From: Scolanthus callimorphus
Lineage: Eukaryota; Cnidaria; Anthozoa; Actiniaria; Edwardsiidae
DNA: 64,000 nucleotides
Reading direction: 5' to 3'
Assembly: GCA_033964015.1 (NCBI GenBank)
Contig: CM066918.1
Location: 20,853,387 to 20,917,386 of the forward strand
In this document: positions 55,706 to 64,000 of the stretch, piece by piece
Position numbering within the stretch: the first letter of the stretch is position 1
Layout of the letters: each line of letters opens with the position of its first letter
Translations under genes and position numbers: made by a program
Notes under the pieces: model-generated
What the model was told of the DNA's origin: nothing
The model's input: only the letters and a program-made list of their open reading frames with translations
Database searches by the model: none

Positions 55706-57230
55706 TGAAAACGAGAGATGGCATCAGCGATGGAGTTGTGAACCCCAGGGATATGAATCGCTGAGAAGGTGAAACCGAAGCGAGCTGCAGATTGGAGCAA
55801 ATGCCGCACTAACGCCATGATAACAGGGATCTTTGATGTTCGCGAATTTAGAATTGCTACAACAGCTTCATTGTCAGAACGAAACTGGACATGCCGTCTA
55901 CACCACTGTGGACCCCAGACCGAACCAGCAATGGCAACAGGGAACATTTCTTTGTATGCGATCGATAAGGGAGACTGAGCCGGAAGCCAGGCACCACTGA
56001 ACCACCACTGACCCATAAAAGCCCCATAGCCCAACGACCCTGAAGCATCTGAGGTAACCACAACATCTGCTTCAGGCGATAAACCCGGGAACAGCCAGAA
56101 GCAAACTCCATTCCAATCCTGCAAAAATTGGTGCCACCAACATAGATCTGCCCGAAACTCTGAATTTAGACGAATCGGATGGCGCTTCTTTCGGAAGCAG
56201 GATAGGAGGTCAATCATTCGGCGAATGAAGGCCCTGCCTGGCCAAACAACTTTAGCGGCATGATGAAGATGCCCAATGAGAGACTCCAACTCCCTCTTAC
56301 GACACCACGATTTGTGGACCCACTTATTAATTAAGTTAATCAAGGCAATCAGCTTATGAGTTGGAAGACTAGCAGTCTGTTCTTCTGAGTCGAGCTCGAT
56401 GCCCAGGATAACCAACTTAGAAGTTGGGCCTTCGCATTTGTCTGGGTGAAGGGGCAACCCTAACTTGGAGCACACCTCCTGAGCTATCTTCAAGTGACGA
56501 GAGGTCATGGAGGAGCTAGCAGGACCTACCAAAATAAAGTCATCCAGGTAGTGCTCTAAATCTAGAATTCCATAATTATTTTTCAAAATCCATTCAACCA
56601 TCCTAGCCACTGAATTGAAGATGAATGGGGCAGATCTTAACCCGAAGGGGAGGGCGAGGTCCACATAATATTTATTCCTCCACCGCATCCCCAGTAAGAA
56701 CCTGTCATCAGGGTGAACTGCAATATTTCGGTAAGCTGCCTCCACGTCAAATTTTGCCATGAGAGCTCCAGGGCCCAATCATGCCACCATGGTAATGATC
56801 TGGTCCATACGCACATACTGAAGTGAGCATGATGCAGGATCTATGCCTTCATTGACGCTTAGCCCATAAGGGGCAGAAAGGTCCAGGATGAGACGCCACT
56901 TTCCTGGTTGATTGGATTTAGGAATGACCCCAAAGCCACTGATATGCAGATTGGGAATGGGCGGAGACCGAAAAGGACCCGATACCCTCCCAAGAGCAAC
57001 TTCTGTACCCAATACTTGTCTATAACCCGAGGGTGCTGGTAAGCAGAGGTCTTATTTCGCCGGGCAGACTTCAACCTAGAGGAGCGCGAGAAACCAATCC
57101 TGAACCCATTTTGGATCCCAGCAAGGACAAATTCCACCTCACCCCGGTGTGGGTGACTATTAAGTTCAGTCGCAAACTGATCCACACGTAGCGGGGTAAC
57201 CACTGCAGGAGGTGGACAGGCTAAGGAAGG
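55612..57230 (-). pseudogene. reverse transcriptase/RNase H of Ngaro-type element, one stop and one frame change
   Basis: The upstream frame (to about 57010) reads PLRVDQFATELNSHPHRGEV and RLKSARRNKTSAYQHPRVID. A frame change near 57005-57015 leads to GRVSGPFRSPPIPNLHISGF and PGKWRLILDLSAPYG. A TGA at 56779-56781 interrupts the RT (a TGG-to-TGA change would explain it). Then KFDVEAAYRNIAVHPDDRFL, LPFGLRSAPFIF and LEHYLDDFILVGP (YLDD box). RNase H follows: VVVTSDASGSLGYGAFMG, AYKEMFPVAIAG, FRSDNEAVVAILN and HIPGVHNSIADAISRF. The catalytic D-E-D-D are all visible. Confidence 0.88.
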
Positions 57231-57512
57231 AGATATAAAAAGAACAACAACAACATTAACACCGGTACCAGATATATTCTTCATTCCCATCCTTCATCAA
57301 AATTACACATGAGGATGGGAATCACAATTGTTTTTTTTTTTTTTTGCCAATAGTTTCAAGTTCCTTAACATGGTTCATACAGCCGATGGACAATGCCAAA
57401 AACAACAACAACAAAACAACTCCCGAACTATCAAAAACTGAGATGAGAAAGGGGCTAACAGCCAACAGCAACAACTAATAATAACGAAATGATAAGTCTA
57501 CAGTCCTGCGGC
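57231..57512. other. spacer between gag-like and RT ORFs
   Basis: Contains (CAA)n-like and (AAC)n-like runs and a run of about sixteen T bases near 57330-57345; no coding sequence. Confidence 0.5.
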
Positions 57513-58805
57513 CTACTTGTGCCTTGATCGCTTTGGATCGCGACTGTGAGAGCTAGACTCTTCGTCCATGTGATAATCTGACTGTCGCCTATCTTTCCCA
57601 GATGACCTAGTGCTAGCGCAGTCCCTTAGACGGTGAAAGCCCTGGCAGTCCGAGCACTTGTGAGCGAATTTGCAAGCAGTTGATGGGGCCTTGCACCTCC
57701 CATTATTCCAAGAGATGCAGAAAATTGTGGATGCTTGTGAGCCGCGGGGCTCCGCGTTGTCAGAAATCTTGGCGGGTGCGCCTGCAGCATGGAAGTTAAA
57801 TAGTTCCGAGTCCATGACTGACCAATCAGAGCGACGCGTAGCAGCTGCGTTTTTGCGATAAGCCTCGTCATACTTTCGCCACACTGGGGTGCTAAAGCGC
57901 TGATAGACACGCAAGATGAACATTTTATACAACATCCAATCGCGCCATCGATGGGGAAAGGAGGCTGCGAGAACCAGGCAATAAATGGAAAACGCCTCCA
58001 TCCATGATACAATATCGCTGATTTCTCTTCGCTTCTTCTTGGGCGCTGACAAAATAACTTTGCCCTCGTACAACAATTGACTTGATTCAAAATCTGAATC
58101 CTGCTCCAAGTTGGCCGGTAAAAGCTCAGACAAGTCAACAAATTTGCCTTGCAAGATTTGCGAAACGGTTTTGGCAGGAACCGGAGAAAACCCAGGGCCT
58201 ATCACAAAACTTTGCTCGAGCGCCCCCGGCGTAGCGCCGGCTCGTAAAGTCGTCGAATCCAACGCTAGACCAGAGGAAAACGTTCCGGGAAATGTATAAC
58301 TTGCCACAGCGGGTGAAGAATAAGTATTCACAAAACTAGGAATCACAGGCCTACCTTGAGCCGAAGAAATCAAACCTGTACGCCCAGTAGGAGCCAGAGG
58401 AGGGACATTTGCCATAGCGGCTGCGGCGCTGGAGGCAGTAGATGTCGGCTGATGCACACTAGGCGAATGAGAACTCGAGAGTTGCGCCGTGAACGATGGA
58501 ATTTGGGCCTGTAATGCTGTCTGAACCGCCGAATTGATCCACGCCATGAGCTCTGATGAAGGCTGGAGACCACTAGAAGGGCCAGCGGAGGCAACAGGAC
58601 CGCTGGGAGCAACTGAGGGCGAGTAAGTCGCAGAGTGAAAGGAAGCACTCGACGTAGGCGCTGAAGTCGTCGAAGAGCCAACGTGAGGCGATTCCGGCGC
58701 CGAAATCGACGATGAGGCAACGCTACTGTGATTTTCCGCATCCTCGAACATGAAACCAGCTTGCAGACTATTTGTAGTTGTGCGAGGCATCATGAAGCGC
58801 TCCAA
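57513..58805 (-). CDS. gag-like ORF1 of Ngaro-type element
   Basis: A 430-residue intact frame beginning MERFMMPRTTTNSLQAGFMF just inside repeat A. The first half is Ser/Ala/Pro/Thr-rich. The middle (KFVDLSELLPANLEQDSDFE, IVSWMEAFSIYCLVLAASFP, WMLYKMFILRVYQRFSTPVW) resembles the gag-like core of Ngaro/DIRS-related elements in animals. The C-terminus has a Cys/His finger (ISWNNGRCKAPSTACKFAHK-CSDCQGFHRLRDC) and a basic tail. It probably binds the element's RNA. Confidence 0.85.
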   Translation of the reverse strand: MERFMMPRTTTNSLQAGFMFEDAENHSSVASSSISAPESPHVGSSTTSAPTSSASFHSATYSPSVAPSGPVASAGPSSGLQPSSELMAWINSAVQTALQAQIPSFTAQLSSSHSPSVHQPTSTASSAAAAMANVPPLAPTGRTGLISSAQGRPVIPSFVNTYSSPAVASYTFPGTFSSGLALDSTTLRAGATPGALEQSFVIGPGFSPVPAKTVSQILQGKFVDLSELLPANLEQDSDFESSQLLYEGKVILSAPKKKRREISDIVSWMEAFSIYCLVLAASFPHRWRDWMLYKMFILRVYQRFSTPVWRKYDEAYRKNAAATRRSDWSVMDSELFNFHAAGAPAKISDNAEPRGSQASTIFCISWNNGRCKAPSTACKFAHKCSDCQGFHRLRDCASTRSSGKDRRQSDYHMDEESSSHSRDPKRSRHK

Positions 58806-58817
58806 ATATTAAACTCA

Positions 58818-59000
58818 AACGCTTAGAAAACAAGCAAGCAACCTGCAAGATCGCACGATCCAGTGAGCAAGCACATGCAACATGTAAGCAAGGCGCCTGA
58901 TCTTAGCGATGCACCGCTGACCACGAGGCGCTGCGCATGGGCTACAGGATGCACGGTGACGGAGTTTTAACCTAGTCAAAATGATATTTTATCCTCATTT
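58818..59000 (-). repeat. split direct repeat A at the 5' end of the Ngaro-type element
   Basis: The 183-bp copy of 54269-54451, from AACGCTTAGAAAACAAGC to ATCCTCATTT. The gag-like ATG lies 13 bases inside it. Confidence 0.9.
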
Positions 59001-59112
59001 AAAATGAAAAGTTTTTGTGAGATAATCAGAAATATTTTGTAACTCGCTCCCAGTCTCCCTTCAGTAACGCCCAGTGATCTGACCAAGAAAAGTCTATTTG
59101 GGGTATGTTTGA

Positions 59113-60553
59113 GGCGCTTTGTGTCAAATCGAAAAAAACCCGGCCCACCAAAGTGAACACACCAAACACTTCCCCAATGTAAGCACTTTTGATTGATATA
59201 AATAAATCACCCAATATGCACCCACTACTCGAGATATATTTTGTTAAATCGACCATACTCGCTGATAGCTGAAGTACAAGGAAAAATAGGCGATCTTTTA
59301 GGGAATTTCGCAAAATGAAAAACACTTTTAATTTCAATGAAATATATATATTCATAGACAGTTAACATCTGGAGCAAGTTTCGTTAGCTTCTCGTTTTTC
59401 TGCATTATTTTATAGACTTTTCAAATTTGCCTTTTATTTCGTTTTTCTCAGCCAAAATTACCCCCGTAACGAAAAGGCGTCTCCAAGAGAGAATAAAGAG
59501 ATCTGGAGAAAATAAATTATACCGATGAATGGGACACATAGTAAGGTTTATTCAGACAGAGTTTCAGAATTTTGATTTTTGGGCCGATTTCCAACTTTGC
59601 TCGATCCTTACAGACAACGACTCTTAAAGCTCCTGGATTTTTTCTCCAATTTCTGAGTGTACGAACCTTGGATATATTTTTCAAACAATTAGCACAATTG
59701 GGACCCGGGTCCCTAAATTAAACCTGTAACGCGCGTCTTAGATTTTTTCACGGATTTTTGTTTTCTGGATTCATGGATGCCCGCCAAAGATGAGGCTACA
59801 AGCAGTTTAAAAAGTGGAAAAAACAAGGATCAAAAGAAAATATGCTATAATCAGACATGCTTCTTAGATAAAGGTAGATAACAATTCAAACAAACTCGTT
59901 TATTTTCAAATTTGTTATCACTGCGGCAGTCTTAGAATAGGGCATGCACGGTATAAAACAAATGCCCCAAGCATAGTCCCGAGCGTTTTCGTGCTCTTGC
60001 AGCTTCACAGCACGTAGATCACCGTGTTCCTAAAGCAAGAAATCTAAAATGACGAATATTCGTGGAAAGGATAGAAATCGACTCAGTACAGAATTGCTTG
60101 TGTCGAAAGCAAATTCAAAATTACCCTCGCCGTTCGGAAGCCTAAGTAGTGGACGCAAAGTTATCACAACTGATCATGTAATTTGCGGACAAAAAGAAAT
60201 ACATTAGGCCTGACAAACTGATTAAAGACTACGTAACCGTATCCTGCATTTTACTAGTAAATGGGTGTATGACAATTTCTTTGAGCAAGAGAAAGCAATT
60301 TTTGAGCTTTAACGCTTGGCAGAGCTTGGATTGCCGCGTCTTCAGTTCATGCATAGGACTAAAAACAGGAAGCATAACCAAAATGACAACAAATCACTGC
60401 GAAGACTACAAAACGAAAGTCTAACGCATTTTTCTAGAGTTTTAGAAAAAAGTTTTTAGGTGGATTCCTTGTACTACAGACCTCTGACAAACCAGTTGAT
60501 TAGCATTTTGCAAACTCATTAGCATACAAACCCAAGTTACGGTAAAACGTTCT
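59113..60553 (-). repeat. long inverted repeat, right copy
   Basis: Mate of 43993-45250, in the opposite orientation. Best preserved between about 59113 and 59560, where blocks such as AGATCTCTTTATTCTCTC and GAGACGCC align with few gaps. The middle (59600-60350) is poorly alignable to the left copy. The Ngaro-type element's repeat A begins about 110 bases further in. Confidence 0.85.
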
Positions 60554-60598
60554 ATTACCGCGACCATAACATCTAATATACCCCGACCTGCTCCCAGT

Positions 60599-60684
60599 CT
60601 GACCTGATAGCTCTGCTGGTAGACCATCGGACGTACAATTCCGGAGGTCGTGGGTTCGAATCCCTCTCGGGTCAGATATTTTTT
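60599..60684 (+). tRNA. tRNA-related sequence (SINE head or degenerate tRNA)
   Basis: GATAGCTCTGCTGGTAGA is an A-box-like segment and GGTTCGAATCC a B box. The ends GACCTGA (60601) and TCGGGTC (60673) pair as a seven-base acceptor stem with one G-T pair. A run of T bases follows (Pol III terminator). The D stem has a mismatch and the anticodon loop lacks the usual T before the anticodon, so a working tRNA is unlikely. It resembles tRNA-Tyr in the D-arm. Most likely the head of a tRNA-derived SINE. Confidence 0.6.
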
Positions 60685-60759
60685 CTCTTTCTCCGCTTAC
60701 TAGGGCTAATGCTCATAAGCACACATGGGACATTTCATTACAACTGAGCATGTGCCTTT

Positions 60760-61171
60760 TATGGAAAAGTAAATAAAAACTATGAGAGAAATCGTCAAGC
60801 TTTCCTGGTGTTTTCGTTACGTTACTGTGTTTTCTTTAAATTTCAATTTTAAAAACGCTTCAGGCTCGCCGCTTGGTTTATAATAATGTTGCAAAGTCCA
60901 CACTTTCTTCTCAGTGATATGTTTAGTGCCGATATTCTCTGGCGGGAATTTTGGTGCAGACTAAAAATGTCTGTCAGTTATTTCCCTGTTCGGAATGAAA
61001 CAAGTGTTGTTCGCTTCTGCTCATTGGAAGCCACTGTATTTGTGTGAACAGTATAGGGCAAAGCGCTTTTGAAAGTCCTTAAAAAATTCATGAATAATTA
61101 ATAAGAACAACACAATAGAAACACAATATGATTCTCGGGACCGTAGCGTGTTGTAATTCTGATACAACCAC
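60760..61171. other. non-coding stretch, no feature recognised
   Basis: Short frames only, no repeats recognised, up to the T run that marks the end of the Tx1/L1-like element. Confidence 0.4.
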
Positions 61172-61408
61172 TAGTTTTTTTTTAAACATTTTTATTCAAT
61201 TTCATAATATATTAACTTACACACCTACAAAGAAACGAACAAACAATTAACAAACTATTATATACAAGCGACAAAACAAGACAGAGGAGAAGCATCTCTT
61301 CCCTCCATTAAAAAATTAATTTGCCACCAACACCAAGCAAGTAATAATCCAGAAAAATCTTCCAGCCTGCAGGGTTTACATTGAGATATTTCTTAATGCA
61401 CATTATGC

Positions 61409-62025
61409 GAGCGACAAAGCTGCCATCGCCGCCATTTTGAAATCTCCCACAGAAACGAAAAAAAGAACTCAGTTCGCACATGGTCATTCAGACCTAAATG
61501 GTTCTGTCACAGATTACTGTCAGGAATGTGCAGGGATAATTCTTATTCGAAAGCTTTAAGCTGAGAAAAAATCTCATTCAGCTTGAACAAACGTACACCA
61601 GGGCCTTGCTATCCTGATCGCCTGAAGGCGAAATGAGTGACTATTTTACACAAAGCAAATCCATGAATAATATTCTCAAAGTGTAAATCCTTACACTGTA
61701 TCGCAAAACGAAGGACACACACCGGAAGAGAAGAAGGAAATCTCTCAAGTGGGCGTGTTTTTGTTGGAAAAGATTAACCTTTGGCCTAAGTTCTAATTCA
61801 AGCGATTTCTTCAGCGAGGGACAAAGCCGCCATCGCGGCCATGTTGAAATCTCCCACATAAACAAAAAAAACTCATTTCCCTCAGCCGAAAGCACCATAG
61901 ACATTCAAAACTAAATGGTTCTATTACAGATTACTTACTATTATGTGCAGGGATAATTTTAATTCGAAAGATTTGAGCTGAGAAAAATTTTCATTCAAGT
62001 TTGAACAAACTTACACCACTGCCAC
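61409..62025. repeat. pair of ~200-bp direct repeats, period about 410 bp
   Basis: GCGACAAAGCTGCCATCGCC (61410) recurs as GGACAAAGCCGCCATCGCGG (61823). Both are followed by TTGAAATCTCCCACA, CTAAATGGTTCT, TGTGCAGGGATAATT and GCTGAGAAAAA in the same order. The intervening 200 bases contain a related frame but no coding evidence. Confidence 0.75.
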
Positions 62026-62329
62026 TGCCTACAGAGCGCACGCTAAGCCATGAATGAAATTCTCTAAAAAAAACTTATGATAAACTAAAAATGTCTTAGA
62101 ACAATTTTACTTTACCTGTTTCTTCTCTTCCCTAACTGAGATATAATAAGCATACAAACAATTCCGAAGTCAAATAGTTTTTCTGTGTAATAGGCTTGCC
62201 TTATCAATTTTAGCGGGTTCTCCGGACTTAGACAGCCCGTACTGACTCACACGACACACGTGCGTCATTTTCTGCACCAAAATCAGGGAGACCAGTGCAA
62301 AACATACAAAAAAGGCTCTGTGGCTCACT

Positions 62330-63778
62330 TCATTTATTTCGGCATGCGGCAGGGGGTCTTTCTTGAAGCGAGGTCATTAGTAGCAGTTTATGGAAGGGGG
62401 AACTCAGGTTGAGTCTTCCAGCTTCACGAAGTGACGGGCTGTTTTCTTGTCCACCTTTATCTATCGAATTAACTAGTGATACTCGTTTGATTTTGTCCCG
62501 ACGCCCTTTCCAAACAAAAGAATACAGTAAAGAGTTAATATTTTTAAGAAAATCTTTGTGATACGAAACCATGGACATTCTATAAAGAAGCTTAGGGATT
62601 GCAATAGATTTAACGATTTGAATTCTACCAATTAAAGTTAAAGATCGCCAACCCCAAGCTCTTAATTGTTCTTTAAGGTCTTTAGCTATCGAATCAAAAT
62701 TCAGTTTATAGAAAGATGAACGATTATGACAAAAATAAAGTCCAAGAATTTTGATTGAAGAGCTTATTTCTTTTAACTGGAGCTCTTCAGGAGTGATTTT
62801 CATCGCACCAAGAGTTAAAAACTCTGTTTTTCTTGGTTTACACGCATACCAGAATAAAGACCAAAACGTTTAATGACTTCTAACATGTGCAGATAAGACC
62901 TCTTATTTCTAACAAAGACCGTCATGTCGTCAGCAAATATGACTGGTTTTACCTCTGAACTTCCTATTTTGATCCCTTCAATAAGAGGATCATTCCGAAT
63001 ATGTATAGCCAAGATTTCAATAACCATAATAAAGAGAAGAGAGGAGATTGGGTCGCCTTGGCGGACGCCTAATTTCAAGGGAAAATACGGAGTGGCAAAG
63101 CCGTTATTCATTACACAACTGCTAATATTATTACTGAAAGTTTTAACCCAACCAATCAACGATTCGCCAAAGCCGAACGCTTGAAGTGCGCTAAATAAGA
63201 AACTTCTATTTACCGAATCAAAGGCCTTTTCAAAGTCAACTGCTGTCAGGATACCTGCTACATTTTGTGTTTTAGTGTAATCCATAATATCGTCTATTGT
63301 TCGCACAGCATCAAATATGGTGCGGCCTTTTACAAGTTTTGATCATGATGAATGAGGCGTTTTGATCATGATGAATAATAGTTGGAAGCACCTTTTCTAA
63401 ACGTTTTGCAATAATTTTTGAAGCAATTTTTAAATCAACGTTTAAAAGAGAAATAGGTCGCCAATTCTTTAGCCATCGTCGGTCTTTGTCCTTTTTTTCA
63501 ATGAGGGTAATTATTGCCTGTTTCTGTGACGTAGACAATTCTCCGTGCTTGTACGAAAAATTAATAGATTCAATGAAAAGATCGCCCAGTTCGGACCAAA
63601 AGGTTCTATAAAATTCAATAGGCAGACCATCGTTACCTGGAGTTTTATTTTTTTTGAAGGTGGTTAAAACTTCCGTACACTCGTGAACCTTTATTTCACC
63701 TTCACAGGAATCTCGCATCACACTAGTGAGTTTTGGAATTTTATTGGAATCTAAAAAGGAACACGACTGCCTTTCCAA
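62330..63778 (-). pseudogene. Tx1/L1-like ORF2 fragment, two frameshifts
   Basis: Frame 1 (63311-63778): FKKNKTPGNDGLPIEFYRTF, LIEKKDKDRRWLKNWRPISL and IIAKRLEKVLPTIIHHDQNA. Frame 2 (62815-63306): GILTAVDFEKAFDSVNRSFL, GVRQGDPISSLLFIMVIEIL and FADDMTVFV (RT boxes). Frame 3 (62330-62803): ILGLYFCHNRSSF, WGWRSLTLIGRIQIVKSIAI and LLYSFVWKGRRDKI. A 23-bp duplication (63337-63382) causes the first shift and a short A run (five T bases on plus, 62827-62831) the second. The C-terminal end is also lost. Confidence 0.88.
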
Positions 63779-63780
63779 AA

Positions 63781-64000
63781 CGGGGAACGAACTATCGTCA
63801 TTTTATTCCTACGATCGCGCGCCTTATGTTTGCTGTATTGAATGCCATGTTGACGAACTTTATACTTCGTGTAGTCCCAAGTTATTCGGGATCATGGGCA
63901 AAGGATAGCTCAAAGTGACGTATTCTTTTATCATGGTGACGTATTCTTTGTCCTCTAACAGACTAGTATTTAATTTCCAAAAATTACGGCCCCGAGGCTG
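63781..64000. other. non-coding end of the window
   Basis: Unique-looking sequence beyond the LINE truncation; a small direct repeat (GTGACGTATTCTTT) near 63917 and 63940. Confidence 0.4.

Larger units (their letters stand above)
54071..59000 (-). mobile_element. Ngaro-type tyrosine-recombinase retrotransposon, nearly complete
   Basis: On the minus strand the order is A (59000-58818), gag-like ORF, RT/RNase H, tyrosine recombinase, B (54567-54451), A (54451-54269), an 81-bp spacer, B (54187-54071). This is the split direct repeat layout A-ORFs-B-A-B of Ngaro elements. The A copies (183 bp) and the B copies (117 bp) are almost identical, suggesting recent arrival. No integrase or LTR is present. 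Lesions: a stop and a frame change in the RT ORF and a frame change before the recombinase tyrosine. Confidence 0.9.
43993..60553. mobile_element. candidate 16.6-kb element with long inverted repeats enclosing a multi-exon gene
   Basis: A ~1.26-kb region at 43993-45250 and its inverted counterpart at 59113-60553 begin with AGAACGTTTTACCGTAACT and stay alignable, with gaps, to GATTTGACACAAAGCG; the inner ~450 bp look about 85-90% identical. The flanks on both sides are ATT (43990-43992 and 60554-60556), a possible 3-bp target duplication. Inside lie the gene at 45810-53279, a Ngaro-type element (54071-59000) and a LINE (50237-51338). Without the two nested insertions it would be about 10.5 kb. 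The alternative is two independent copies of a dispersed repeat in opposite orientation. I know of no named family with these ends. Confidence 0.5.
61172..63780 (-). mobile_element. Tx1/L1-like LINE, 5'-truncated, with long 3' UTR
   Basis: The minus strand carries RT-region coding sequence (62330-63778), then about 1.1 kb of non-coding DNA ending in an A tail (a T run at 61174-61182 on plus) with AATAAA just upstream. Two direct repeats of about 200 bp lie in the 3' part (61409-61600 and 61820-62025). No target duplication was found. The N-terminal endonuclease is missing. Confidence 0.75.

Noticed and set aside
60599..60684. Functional tRNA-Tyr gene
   Set aside because: The D stem has a mismatch, T before the anticodon is missing and the anticodon stem pairs only with an eight-base loop, so a SINE head or pseudogene is more likely.

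Overview
This window reads as repeat-rich nuclear DNA from an animal, most likely an anthozoan cnidarian such as a stony coral. That placement is inferred from the mix of mobile elements (Ty3/gypsy, Ngaro-type, Penelope-like, PIF/Harbinger, Tc1, CR1/L2, RTE and Tx1-like LINEs, many MITEs), visible GT-AG introns and (A+T)-rich composition. Nothing here names a species. I see no complete, clearly host-only gene; almost everything recognisable is mobile or derived from mobile or multicopy families.

Layout. 1-2780: 5' part of a Ty3/gypsy element on the minus strand (LTR, gag, protease, RT, start of RNase H), running off the left edge. 2781-10396: non-coding DNA built of nested non-autonomous elements with inverted repeats. 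10400-20713: a whole PIF/Harbinger DNA transposon with TAA target duplications, an intact transposase on plus and a Myb/SANT-like partner on minus, itself invaded by a Penelope-like fragment with a hammerhead-ribozyme motif, a CR1-like LINE with a 2A-like motif, and MITEs. 20714-23560: LINE debris and low-complexity DNA. 23570-27300: a broken multi-exon SWIM-finger/YqaJ-nuclease-like gene on minus, split by a Tc1 element. 27919-28121: an almost perfect 203-bp palindrome. 28817-31024: a second, decayed Harbinger element with TTA duplications. 31025-42343: LINE fragments, a 3.6-kb non-autonomous element, MITEs and coding-like pieces. 43116-43690: a recent 291-bp tandem duplication. 43993-60553: two inverted copies of a ~1.3-1.45 kb sequence, flanked by ATT on both sides, enclose a multi-exon minus-strand gene of an unnamed family (zinc-binding N-terminus, possible RNase H-like triad, C2H2 finger) plus a nearly complete Ngaro-type retrotransposon and a LINE that split one of the gene's exons. 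60600-64000: a tRNA-related sequence and a Tx1/L1-like element.

How it fits together: the window is a layered record of insertions. The order can often be read directly (LINE and Penelope-like into Harbinger; Tc1 into the SWIM/YqaJ gene; LINE into an exon of the unnamed gene). The best candidate for something undescribed is the 16.6-kb structure at 43993-60553. All family calls rest on motifs read by eye; no database search was made.
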